This document shows positions 56,712 through 64,000 of a stretch of DNA of 64,000 nt, in pieces. A program made the position numbers and the translations under genes. The notes under the pieces are model-generated. The model ran no database searches and was not told where the DNA came from. It was given only the letters and a program-made list of their open reading frames with translations. Each line of letters begins with the position of its first letter. Within the stretch, counting starts at the first letter, position 1. This DNA is from Acidipropionibacterium timonense (lineage in GTDB: Bacteria; Actinomycetota; Actinomycetes; Propionibacteriales; Propionibacteriaceae). Where the stretch lies: contig NZ_LR027558.1 in the NCBI RefSeq assembly GCF_900605005.1, positions 2,505,608-2,569,607 of the forward strand. Direction: 5' to 3'.

Positions 56712-57473
56712 ATGTACGCCGCGGAACGCCACAAGTGGCTCATCGACACGGCCCACGACGAGGGCCGGGTCTCGGTGACCCAGGCCTCCGAGCAGCTCGG
56801 CGTCGTCCCCGAGACCATCCGGCGGGACCTCGACCACCTCACCTCCCAGGGACTGCTCACCAGGGTCCATGGCGGGGCGATCCCGGCCGATTTCGATCTG
56901 CTCGGCGACCAGCCGCTGGCCACCCGTGACGTCTCGGCGGTCCCCGAGAAGGACCGCATCGCCCGGGCCGCCCTCGAGTTCATCCCCCGGACGGCCGCGG
57001 CCATCGTCCTCGACGCCGGGTCGACGACCTCACGGCTCGCCGCTCTGCTCGATCCCGTGTCCCCCCTGACGATCTTCACCGACTCCGCCCCGGTGGCCAC
57101 GACCGCCGCCGCCCACGGCAACTGCGACGTCCATCTCATCGGGGGGCGGGTGCGCCCGACCACCCAGGCCACCGTCGGCAACGCCGAGCAGTTCGGCAGG
57201 CTCCGGGTCGACGTCGCCTTCCTCGGCACGAACGGCCTGTCCACCACCCACGGCCTGTCGACCCCCGACGTCGACGAGGCCGCCACGAAGGCGGCGATGG
57301 TCGCCTGTGCGCGGCGGGTCATCGTCCTGGCCGACTCACGCAAGATCGGCGCCGAGTCGACGAACCGTTTCGCCCGCCTGGAGGACGTCGACCTGCTCAT
57401 CACCGACACCGGGATGAGCGCGCGACAGCGGGCGGCCATCGAGCGCAGTGGGCTCGAGGTCAGGGTCGTCTGA
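56712..57473 (+). CDS. fruR: DeoR-family regulator of the fructose operon
   Basis: A 253-residue repressor. An N-terminal helix-turn-helix (RHKWLIDTAHDEGRVSVTQASEQLGVVPETIRRDLDHLTSQGLLTRVHGGAI, residues 6-57) carries the DeoR signature. A sugar-phosphate-isomerase-like sensor domain has VLDAGSTTSRLA, HLIGGRVRPTTQATVGNAE and DVAFLGTNGLSTTHGLSTPDVDEAATKAAMV. It is upstream of and co-directional with fruK-fruA-ptsH, so fructose-1-phosphate is the expected inducer. The 3' end of the gene seeds a 34-bp tandem repeat running into the spacer. Confidence 0.88.
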   Translation: MYAAERHKWLIDTAHDEGRVSVTQASEQLGVVPETIRRDLDHLTSQGLLTRVHGGAIPADFDLLGDQPLATRDVSAVPEKDRIARAALEFIPRTAAAIVLDAGSTTSRLAALLDPVSPLTIFTDSAPVATTAAAHGNCDVHLIGGRVRPTTQATVGNAEQFGRLRVDVAFLGTNGLSTTHGLSTPDVDEAATKAAMVACARRVIVLADSRKIGAESTNRFARLEDVDLLITDTGMSARQRAAIERSGLEVRVV

Positions 57474-57598
57474 GCCCTGACCTTCGAGGCACCGTCAGGG
57501 TCGTCCGAGCCCTGAATCCGAGGCACCGTCAGGGTCGTCCGAGCCCTGGGTCCGAGGCACCGGCAGGGTCGTCCGAGCCCTGGGTCCGAGGCACCGGC
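57460..57598. repeat. 34-bp tandem repeat overlapping the end of fruR
   Basis: Four units begin at 57460, 57495, 57529 and 57563, each of the form CAGGGTCGTC.GAGCCCTG followed by CCGAGGCACCG. The first contains the last fruR codons and stop (GTCTGA); later copies read GTCCGA and so lost the stop. It appears to have expanded from the gene end. The remainder of 57474-57788 holds the fru promoter region. Confidence 0.85.
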
Positions 57599-57653
57599 AG
57601 GTTCCCTCGCCCGGATCGATGCCCGGATTTGTGGGGTTTTTTTGGTATTGTGC

Positions 57654-57682
57654 TTGACATGCCCATCGAGACCACCTACATT
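57654..57682 (+). promoter_or_regulatory. fruKA promoter
   Basis: TTGACA (57654-57659), 17-bp spacer, TACATT (57677-57682): a near-consensus vegetative promoter 107 bp upstream of the fruK start, preceded by a T-run. Confidence 0.75.
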
Positions 57683-57689
57683 CATACAT

Positions 57690-57704
57690 GTTCCCACATG
57701 GAAC
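57690..57704. promoter_or_regulatory. Candidate FruR operator
   Basis: GTTCC-CACAT-GGAAC, a perfect 5-bp dyad beginning 8 bp after the -10 box. It would cover the transcription start, a good place for repression by FruR. Confidence 0.5.
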
Positions 57705-57788
57705 CGCTGCGAATCCGCCGCGCGGGACGACGTCCGGCGTCACACTGGACGCGTACCGACCAGACATGAACGGACAAGGTGGTCTCGC

Positions 57789-58748
57789 ATGATCGTCACG
57801 GTCACACCGAACCCCAGCCTCGACCGCAGCGCGTCCCTGCCCGGACCCATCGTCCGGGGCCAGGTGCTCCGGCTCGAGGCCATCTCCCTCGTCGCCGCCG
57901 GCAAGGGAGTCAACATCGCGCGGGCCCTCCACGCGGCCGGCGCACCGACCCTCGCCCTCGTCCCGGCCCCCGACCACGACCCACTCCTTCTCGGCCTCAC
58001 CGAGGACGGCATTCCGCACCGGGCCGTGCAGGTCCGTCACCCGGTGCGCACCAACCTCACCGTCACCGAGCCCGACGGGACGACGACGAAGTTCAACGCA
58101 CCCGGAGCCGCCCTCGGCCCCGACGAGCTCGCCTCCCTCGAGGGCGCCGTCCTGGCCGCCGCGCGCGAGGCCGACTGGGTCGTCCTCACCGGATCACTGC
58201 CCCCGGGCATCCCGGTCGACTGGTACGCCACCATGGTCGGACGCCTCCACGCCATCGGCACCCGGGTCGCCGTGGACGCCTCCGACGACGCCCTCCGGGC
58301 CGTCGCCGCAGCCCCCTCGCCCGAGTCGGCCCCCGACCTCGTCAAGCCGAACTCCGTCGAGCTCGGCCAACTATCCGGGGACGACGGGGACGAGCTCGAG
58401 GCTGAGGCGGCCGCCGGGTCCTTCGGCCGGGTCATCACCGCCGCCCGCACCCTCGTCGCCCGAGGCATCGGTCGCGTCGTCGTCACCCTGGGCGGCGCCG
58501 GGGCCCTGCTCGTCACCGCCGACGCCGCCTGGCACGCCGTCGCCGGACCCATCACCGTCCTGTCCACCGTCGGAGCCGGGGACTCCTCCCTGGCCGGCTT
58601 CCTCCTCGCGGCGACCGACGGCGCCGATCCCGGCGAGTGCCTGCGCACCGCCGTCTCCTGGGGCACCGCCGCCGCGGCCCTGCCCGGTTCGACCATTCCC
58701 ACTCCCGATCAGGCCGGCGCCGTGCCGGTCACGCTCACGCGGCTGTGA
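57789..58748 (+). CDS. fruK: 1-phosphofructokinase
   Basis: A 319-residue PfkB-family kinase converting fructose-1-phosphate to fructose-1,6-bisphosphate. It begins MIVTVTPNPSLDRSASLPGPIVRGQVLR, with AAGKGVNIARALHAAGAPTLALV, NLTVTEPDGTTTKFNAPGAAL and GSLPPGIPVDWY. The catalytic and anion-hole motif is LSTVGAGDSSLAGFLLA near residues 257-273, where most family members have GAGDS/A. Start ATG 57789 follows AAGGTGG. It is the first gene after the fru promoter, 17 bp ahead of the PTS transporter. Confidence 0.95.
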   Translation: MIVTVTPNPSLDRSASLPGPIVRGQVLRLEAISLVAAGKGVNIARALHAAGAPTLALVPAPDHDPLLLGLTEDGIPHRAVQVRHPVRTNLTVTEPDGTTTKFNAPGAALGPDELASLEGAVLAAAREADWVVLTGSLPPGIPVDWYATMVGRLHAIGTRVAVDASDDALRAVAAAPSPESAPDLVKPNSVELGQLSGDDGDELEAEAAAGSFGRVITAARTLVARGIGRVVVTLGGAGALLVTADAAWHAVAGPITVLSTVGAGDSSLAGFLLAATDGADPGECLRTAVSWGTAAAALPGSTIPTPDQAGAVPVTLTRL

Positions 58749-58765
58749 CCACCGGAAGGAAGACC

Positions 58766-60784
58766 ATGTCCACCTCACTCATCGATCCACAACTCGTCCG
58801 CCTCGACGTCGACCTGGGCCACACCAAGGAGGACGTCATCCGCTCCCTCGCCGGGGTCGTCGCCGACGCCGGGCGAGCCGAGGCCGAGGGCCTGGCCCAC
58901 GACGCCCTCGACCGGGAGTCGAAGTCGCCCACCGGCATGCCCGGCGGCTTCGCCATCCCCCACTGCCGCTCGGCCGCCGTCTCCCAGGCCTCCCTGGGCT
59001 TCGCACGGCTCTCCCCGAAGGTCGACTTCGGCGGGCCCGACGGCCCGGCCGACCTCGTCTTCCTCATCGCCGCCGCCGAGAACGGCGGGGCCGACCACAT
59101 GAAGCTGCTCACCAAGCTGGCCCGGGCACTCGTCCGCCCCGAGTTCGTCGAGTCCCTGCGCACCGCACCGGACACCGACGCCGTCGTCACCCTCATCCGC
59201 GACGTCGTCGAGCCCCCGGCGACCGGCACCCCGCAGGTCGCCGGGACCCCGGCCGCCACCACCGCCCAGGCACTCACCGACGACTCCCGGATGGTCCACG
59301 TCGTCGCCATCACCGCCTGCCCCACCGGCATCGCCCACACCTACATGGCCGCCGACTACCTCACCGCCGCCGGCAAGGAACTCGGCGTCGACGTCAAGGT
59401 CGAGCCCCAGGGCTCCACCGCCACCGAGCCGCTCTCGGCGCAGGACATCGCCAAGGCGGACGCCGTCATCTTCGCCACCGACGTCGGCGTCAAGGGTCGC
59501 GAGCGGTTCGCCGGCAAGCCGGTCATCGAGTCCGGCGTCAAGCGGGCCGTCAACGAGCCCCAGGCCATGGTCAAGGAGGCGGTCGCCGCCGCCAAGGACC
59601 CCCACGCCCACCGGGTCCGCGCCACCGGGGCCCAGGACGCCGCCCAGGCCGAGGACAAGTCCCAGCTCGGCTGGGGCAAGCGGATCCAACAGGCCCTCAT
59701 GACCGGCGTCTCGTACATGATCCCCTTCGTCGCGGCCGGCGGTCTGCTCATCGCCCTGGGCTTCCTCTTCGGCGGCTACGACGTCGCCACCAACGGTCTG
59801 GACATCGCCCTCAAGAACTCCCCGACGAACCTGCCCGCCGCCACGGCCCACGCCCTGGGCCACTCCGCGGCGATGACCTACCTCGGTGCAGTGCTGTTCG
59901 CCATCGGCAAGGCCGCCTTCGGCTTCCTCCTGCCCGCCCTGGCCGGCTACATCGGCTTCGGCCTGGCCGACCGTCCGGGCATCGCCCCCGGATTCGTCGC
60001 CGGCGCCGTCGCCGGGATCACCGGGGCCGGATTCATCGGCGCCATCATCGGCGGCCTGCTCGGCGGTCTGGTGGCCTACGGCTTCACCCGGCTCAACCCG
60101 CCGAGGTGGCTGCGCGGACTCATGCCGGTCGTCATCATCCCTCTCGTCGGGTCGCTCGTCGCCGGCGGGCTCATGTACGTCCTCCTGGGACGCCCCCTGG
60201 CCGCCCTCACCACCGCCCTCAACACCTGGCTGGCGAGCATGACCGGCGCCTCGGCGATCATCCTGGGGATCATCCTCGGCCTCATGATGTGCTTCGACCT
60301 CGGCGGGCCGGTCAACAAGGCGGCCTACCTCTTCGCGACGACGAACCTCGCCGTGACGAACGTCGGATCGATGAAGGTCATGGCCGCCGTCATGGCGGCC
60401 GGCATGGTGCCGCCGCTGGCGATGGCCCTGTCGACGGCCGTCCGGCCCAAGCTCTACACCCCCATGGAGAAGGAGAACGGCACCGCGGCCTGGCTGCTCG
60501 GGGCGTCCTTCATCTCCGAGGGAGCGATCCCCTTCGCCGCCGGCGACCCCCTGCGCGTCATCCCCTCGATGATGGTCGGCGGAGCCGTCACCGGAGCCCT
60601 GTCGATGGGTCTGGGCGCCGCGTCGAAGGCCCCGCACGGCGGAATCTTCGTGTTCTTCGCCATCGACAGGGTGTGGGCATTCGTCCTCGCCATCGTCGTG
60701 GGGACGATCATCTCTGCCACACTGGTGACCATCCTCAAGCAGGCCGCCGCCAGGAAGAAGGCCGCTGCGGTCGCCGCGGCGTGA
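58766..60784 (+). CDS. fruA: Fructose-specific PTS permease, fused IIA-IIB-IIC
   Basis: A 672-residue fructose transporter phosphorylating the sugar at C1 during uptake. IIA (residues 1-150) has the phosphohistidine His66 in GGFAIPHCRSA. IIB (about 175-275) has Cys185 in AITACPTGIAHTYMAAD. IIC (from about 305) opens QQALMTGVSYMIPFVAAGGLLIALGFLFGG and includes FDLGGPVNKAAYLF and FISEGAIPFAAGDPLRVIPS. All three domains needed for transport are in one chain, so only EI and HPr are required. Start ATG 58766 follows GGAAGGAAG. Confidence 0.96.
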   Translation: MSTSLIDPQLVRLDVDLGHTKEDVIRSLAGVVADAGRAEAEGLAHDALDRESKSPTGMPGGFAIPHCRSAAVSQASLGFARLSPKVDFGGPDGPADLVFLIAAAENGGADHMKLLTKLARALVRPEFVESLRTAPDTDAVVTLIRDVVEPPATGTPQVAGTPAATTAQALTDDSRMVHVVAITACPTGIAHTYMAADYLTAAGKELGVDVKVEPQGSTATEPLSAQDIAKADAVIFATDVGVKGRERFAGKPVIESGVKRAVNEPQAMVKEAVAAAKDPHAHRVRATGAQDAAQAEDKSQLGWGKRIQQALMTGVSYMIPFVAAGGLLIALGFLFGGYDVATNGLDIALKNSPTNLPAATAHALGHSAAMTYLGAVLFAIGKAAFGFLLPALAGYIGFGLADRPGIAPGFVAGAVAGITGAGFIGAIIGGLLGGLVAYGFTRLNPPRWLRGLMPVVIIPLVGSLVAGGLMYVLLGRPLAALTTALNTWLASMTGASAIILGIILGLMMCFDLGGPVNKAAYLFATTNLAVTNVGSMKVMAAVMAAGMVPPLAMALSTAVRPKLYTPMEKENGTAAWLLGASFISEGAIPFAAGDPLRVIPSMMVGGAVTGALSMGLGAASKAPHGGIFVFFAIDRVWAFVLAIVVGTIISATLVTILKQAAARKKAAAVAAA

Positions 60785-60872
60785 CCCCGGCGGAGACCAC
60801 CGCCACATCAGCCCACAACCACCCACCACACAACCCCACATCGGGGAACCACACCGAAGAGGAGAACCCACC

Positions 60873-61130
60873 ATGGCCAAGAAGGTTGTCGCCGTCGGAT
60901 CGTCCGTCGGACTGCACGCCCGCCCCGCCGCCACCATCTCACAGGCCGCCGCGAAACTCGGCTCGCCGGTCACCCTGGCGACCGAGGGCAATGACCCCAT
61001 CGACGCCCGCTCCGTGCTGCTCATCATGACCCTCGGCGCCGGCTCGGGTGACTACGTCACCGTCGAGGGACCGAACGAGGACGACGTCAACACCATCGCC
61101 GACCTCATCGCCTCCGACCTGGACGCCTGA
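60873..61130 (+). CDS. ptsH: Phosphocarrier protein HPr
   Basis: An 85-residue HPr of the PTS. His15 in VGLHARPAA accepts phosphate from enzyme I and passes it to FruA. The regulatory serine region DARSVLLIMTLGA (Ser47) is present, so HPr-kinase-type control is possible in principle, although actinobacteria usually lack that kinase. It is 88 bp after fruA on the same strand, with GAGGAG upstream of ATG 60873, and is followed by a hairpin. Enzyme I (ptsI) is not in the window. Confidence 0.95.
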   Translation: MAKKVVAVGSSVGLHARPAATISQAAAKLGSPVTLATEGNDPIDARSVLLIMTLGAGSGDYVTVEGPNEDDVNTIADLIASDLDA

Positions 61131-61157
61131 GCCGTCGAGCACGCGCTGGCGGGTCGT

Positions 61158-61189
61158 CCGTGGCGGTCACCTCCGGGTGGCCGCCACGG
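61158..61189. terminator. Terminator after ptsH
   Basis: CCGTGGCGG pairs with CCGCCACGG, with an inner ACC-TCCG-GGT stem, between the convergent ptsH and ligase-like genes. Confidence 0.65.
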
Positions 61190-61207
61190 TGCGTCCCGGG
61201 GCAGTGG

Positions 61208-62542
61208 TCACGCCGGGTGCGGGTCGGCCACCGGCGTCGGACGTCGACCCGCCAGTCGCACCGTGGCCAGCACGACGAACCACCACACGAGGGCGACCGG
61301 GAAGTTCTTCACCAGATAGGTGTCCATGAGCAGGCCCGGACCGGTGGCCAGGACGGCCAGGCAGAGCACCCGGCGGGTTCCGGCCAGCCCACGCACGCAG
61401 GCCACGGCGATCGATCCCAGACACACCGCGAGGGCGATGAGGCCGGTGAAGCCGAGTTCGGCGGCGATCTCGACAACCGTGTTGTGGGCGTGCGGGAGGG
61501 TCACGCCGAAGAAGGTCTGGCGCATCGCATGGTACGACCCGGGCAGGAGCCCAGTTTCCCCGCCGTACCACGGCCAGATGACGCCGTACCCGGCCCCGAA
61601 CACGAGATGGACCGGACCGGAGGTGAGGGTCTGCCAGGCGGTCTGCCAGGTCCTGGCGCGGGAGGAGTCGACGAGACCCCCACGAGCCGCGCTCATGGCG
61701 GCCACGGCGCCGGCCACGAGCGTGACGGCACCCAGCGCGAACCACCACCGACCCGCCCTGGACCTGAGCCGACGTCCCAGTCCCCAGATGGCCAGCCCGA
61801 TGACGAAGACCCCGAGGTCGATGACCCCGGCGCGAGATCCGGTCGCCACGACGCATCCGGCAAGGACGGCGGCAGCCAGCGCGGAGATGACCCGTCGATG
61901 ATGCCGCAGGACGGCGTCGACCATGACGCCGGCGGCCAGCAACAGGACGACGTGGAAGGTCGAGGCCCCACCCAGACGGGTCGCCACCCGCCAGCCCATG
62001 AGGTTGTCCTCCTGGAGCTCGCGCCACAGGTCGGCGGGAGTGACGACGACCAGGACGAGAGCCATGCGCCACAAGGCGTCACGCAGGCCCGCGCGAGGAA
62101 TGAGCCGCACCAGTCCAACTGCCGTCACCGCGGTGAGGGCCGACTCCAGGAGTGGGACGACGAGGACGTGCAAGGGTACGTGCCGCACCTTCCCCGAACC
62201 GACGAGGACCTCGTGGACATGAAAGGGCAGGCTGCCGGCGGCCAGGGCGATGAGCAGGAGGAACGCCGCGAGGGCCACGAGGACCGACCGGGACACGCGC
62301 TGCGGTCCCCCGACGATGCGACGGAGGACGAGGAGCACGGCGATGAGCACCGTCGCCCCGACGAGCAGCCCGAGCATGATGGGGTAGCCGGCGACACGCC
62401 CCATCGGGCGCTCGGTGGTGACGAAGGTGCAGGTGACGAGGAAGGCGGCCATGATCGCCTCGGCGCACAGGCCGACGGCGACCTCCCCCGCGGCGTCGAC
62501 CCCGGGGTACAGCCGTCCCAGGAATCCGCGGAAGCCAGTCAT
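61208..62542 (-). CDS. O-antigen ligase-like membrane protein (second copy)
   Basis: A 444-residue polytopic protein with about 12 helices. The WaaL/Wzy-type domain is seen in VVATGSRAGVIDLGVFVIGLAIWGLG, then the outer loop RARTWQTAWQTLTSGPVHLVFGAGYGVIWPWYGGETGLLPGS and TLPHAHNTVVEIAAELGFTGLIAL. The HxHN motif is the conserved signature. It is distinct from the copy at 47786. It lies downstream of the sugar oxidoreductase gene on the same strand with about 90 bp between, and so is probably the polymerase or ligase of that second glycan segment. Confidence 0.78.
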   Translation of the reverse strand: MTGFRGFLGRLYPGVDAAGEVAVGLCAEAIMAAFLVTCTFVTTERPMGRVAGYPIMLGLLVGATVLIAVLLVLRRIVGGPQRVSRSVLVALAAFLLLIALAAGSLPFHVHEVLVGSGKVRHVPLHVLVVPLLESALTAVTAVGLVRLIPRAGLRDALWRMALVLVVVTPADLWRELQEDNLMGWRVATRLGGASTFHVVLLLAAGVMVDAVLRHHRRVISALAAAVLAGCVVATGSRAGVIDLGVFVIGLAIWGLGRRLRSRAGRWWFALGAVTLVAGAVAAMSAARGGLVDSSRARTWQTAWQTLTSGPVHLVFGAGYGVIWPWYGGETGLLPGSYHAMRQTFFGVTLPHAHNTVVEIAAELGFTGLIALAVCLGSIAVACVRGLAGTRRVLCLAVLATGPGLLMDTYLVKNFPVALVWWFVVLATVRLAGRRPTPVADPHPA

Positions 62543-62633
62543 GTACTCGATGGCGCAAGTCTAGCTGGGCACCGCTGACGGCCCGCCACCTCGGGGGTGA
62601 CGGGCCGTCCTGTCCGCTGTGACGCGAGGATGC

Positions 62634-63626
62634 TCAGGAGATCCGCACGAACTCGTTGGTCCGCGCCGACTCGATCATGGCCTCGCACACCTCGACGACC
62701 TTGGCACCCTGCTCCATGGTGACGATGTCCGAGTCCTTGCCCAGGACGGCGTCCCGGAAGTTCTCGTGCTCGGTACGCAGCGGCTCGGGCTTGGGGATGG
62801 CGAAACGGGTGACGTCGCCCTCCGCGACACCACGGAAGTTCGCGATGTCGTCCCACACGGTCTCGACCTTCGCGTTGGCGTAGAAGGTGAGGTCGGCGGT
62901 GAGGGTGTCGGCGACGAACATGCCCTTCTCCCCGGTGACGAAGGTGCGACGCTCCTTGGTCGGGGTGAGCCAGTTGACGAGGTGGTTGCTCATGAGCCCA
63001 CCGGACAGCTGGCAGGTGGCCGAGACCATGTCCTCGTACTCGCGTCCGGCCTTGAACATCGTCCGCGCCGCGACGAGCTCGAACTGACGCCCGGTGACCC
63101 AGGCGGTGAGGTCGATGTCGTGGCTGGCGAGGTCCTTGACGACGCCGACGTCGGCGATCCGAGCGGGGAACGGACCCTGACGGCGGGTGGCGATCTGGTA
63201 GAGATCACCGAGGTCGCCGTTGGCCAGCCGCTTGCGCAGCGACTGGAGCGACGGGTTGTACCGCTCGATGTGCCCGACGGCGCCGATGAGGCCGCGGGAC
63301 GAGAAGGCCTCGGCCAGACGGTTCGCCGCAGCGGTGTCGTAGGCCAGGGGCTTCTCGATGAGGGCGTGCACGCCGGCCTCGGCCAGCTTGAGCCCGATCT
63401 CCTCGTGGAACTTCGTCGGGGCGGCGACGACGCAGTAGTCGACGCCCTGCTCGATGACGGCGTCCACGTCGGGAAGGACGGGCAGGTCCCCGGCGACCCC
63501 GAAGGGGTCCTTGCCGGAGGCGTCAGCGATGGCGACGAGGTCGACGCCGTCGATCGCCCGCAGGTTGCGGACGTGATTCTTGCCCATCGAGCCGATGCCG
63601 ACCATGCCGGCGCGCAGGTTCGCCAT
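62634..63626 (-). CDS. Gfo/Idh/MocA-family sugar-nucleotide oxidoreductase
   Basis: A 330-residue NAD(P)-dependent oxidoreductase. The Rossmann segment LRAGMVGIGSMGKNHVRNLRAIDGVDLVAIAD (residues 4-35) and the catalytic-lysine motif ALIEKPLAYDTAAANRLAEAF near residue 88-108 define the family. IERYNPSLQSLRKRL and KDLASHDIDLTAWVTG (conserved Asp-His pair) follow. Its partner is a DegT aminotransferase 3 bp upstream. In pathways such as WlbA/WlbE (WbpB/WbpE) this pair makes a 3-amino-3-deoxy uronic acid sugar nucleotide. That role is inferred from the pairing. Confidence 0.88.
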   Translation of the reverse strand: MANLRAGMVGIGSMGKNHVRNLRAIDGVDLVAIADASGKDPFGVAGDLPVLPDVDAVIEQGVDYCVVAAPTKFHEEIGLKLAEAGVHALIEKPLAYDTAAANRLAEAFSSRGLIGAVGHIERYNPSLQSLRKRLANGDLGDLYQIATRRQGPFPARIADVGVVKDLASHDIDLTAWVTGRQFELVAARTMFKAGREYEDMVSATCQLSGGLMSNHLVNWLTPTKERRTFVTGEKGMFVADTLTADLTFYANAKVETVWDDIANFRGVAEGDVTRFAIPKPEPLRTEHENFRDAVLGKDSDIVTMEQGAKVVEVCEAMIESARTNEFVRIS

Positions 63627-63629
63627 GGA

Positions 63630-64000
63630 TCAGGCACCCGCCTTCGCGAGCTTGTTGACGCCCTCGACGATGCGCTCGAGGTCGGCCTGGCTGAGCGAGG
63701 GGTGGACCGGCAGGGAGACGCACTCGGCGGCGACCTTCTCGGTGTTCGGCAGCTCGAGACCGGGGGCGAAGGGAGCCAGCGAGGGCAGCCGGTGGTTGGG
63801 GATCGGGTAGTAGACGCCCGAGCCGACCTGGTACTCGTCCTTGAGGGCGGCGGTGAAGCGGTCGCGCTCCTCGCCGGTGGCTCCCTCGAGACGGATCGTG
63901 TACTGGTGGTAGACGTGCACGTAGCCGGTGGGGACGACCGGGGTGACGGCCTCGGTGATGCCCTGGGAGAGGAAGGCGGCGTTGGCCTGACGGGCCTTCG
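63630..64000 (-). CDS. DegT/DnrJ/EryC1/StrS-family aminotransferase, C-terminal part
   Basis: The gene enters from the right edge, and 123 codons including the stop at 63630-63632 are visible. The end of a PLP-dependent sugar aminotransferase is clear: RQANAAFLSQGI, then a VYHQYTIRLEG strand, VGSGVYYPIPNHRLPSLA, LPNTEKVAAECVSLPVHPSLSQADLERIVEGVNKLAKAGA, where LPxHPxLS is the family's terminal motif. The PLP lysine lies outside the window. It is the upstream partner of the Gfo/Idh enzyme. Confidence 0.9.
   Translation of the reverse strand, partial: KARQANAAFLSQGITEAVTPVVPTGYVHVYHQYTIRLEGATGEERDRFTAALKDEYQVGSGVYYPIPNHRLPSLAPFAPGLELPNTEKVAAECVSLPVHPSLSQADLERIVEGVNKLAKAGA

Overview
The window is high-GC (roughly two-thirds G+C), densely coded DNA with purine-rich ribosome binding sites and many GTG or TTG start candidates. 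A CsoR copper switch, GluABCD-type glutamate uptake, lutABC lactate oxidation, cytochrome bd with CydDC, and a pyruvate:ferredoxin oxidoreductase on one chromosome point to a facultative or microaerophilic actinobacterium. I infer the Propionibacteriaceae; no rRNA or other decisive marker is present, and I saw no tRNA, CRISPR array or prophage.

Layout. 1-5112 is an accessory island. It begins with the tail of one ISL3-family element (1-130) and ends with a complete, oppositely oriented relative (3668-5112). Between them lie the AbiEi/AbiEii abortive-infection toxin-antitoxin pair and, divergently, an unrecognised two-gene operon (soluble protein plus four-helix membrane protein). 5209-9950 holds an iron-type alcohol dehydrogenase, a flavin reductase-like enzyme, a DUF218-like membrane protein, and an amino acid permease coupled to a flavin-binding protein. 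9957-16492 is a respiratory module: a BlaI/CopY-type repressor divergent from cydAB, then cydDC, with the same dyad in front of both the repressor and cydA. 16728-22520 is the lactate module (lutABC, lactate permease, divergent LldR-type regulator with two operators). 22521-23207 is gene-free and built of repeats.

23853-30391 is an electron-transfer operon: a GltD-like multi-cluster iron-sulfur flavoprotein, pyruvate:ferredoxin oxidoreductase, and a dihydroorotate dehydrogenase-like enzyme. Lactate oxidised by LutABC gives pyruvate that this operon could turn into acetyl-CoA and reduced ferredoxin. 30607-32886 encodes two exported proteins. 33107-36388 is the copper set csoR, copZ-like, copA. 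36427-36820 is a non-coding stretch with a cluster of DnaA boxes in front of dnaB. 38179-45485 carries assorted genes, including a zinc/cadmium-type ArsR regulator overlapping a tandemly duplicated metallothionein-like gene, a 3-methyladenine glycosylase, hrpB and a Nudix hydrolase.

45547-51478 is a surface-glycan cluster (two paralogous glycosyltransferases, UDP-GlcNAc 2-epimerase, nucleotide-sugar dehydrogenase, O-antigen-ligase-like protein). It resumes at 61208-64000 with a second ligase-like protein, a sugar-nucleotide oxidoreductase and a DegT aminotransferase running off the edge. Between the two parts lie gluABCD, a ParB-like small protein with a CPA2 antiporter, and a fructose PTS operon (fruR, fruK, fruA, ptsH).

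Two genome-level habits stand out. A 74-bp oriented palindromic element occurs three times (16504, 39302, 41885). Short tandem arrays (22-36 bp units) sit just behind, and sometimes run into, the 3' ends of genes (6485, 22963, 31435, 57460).
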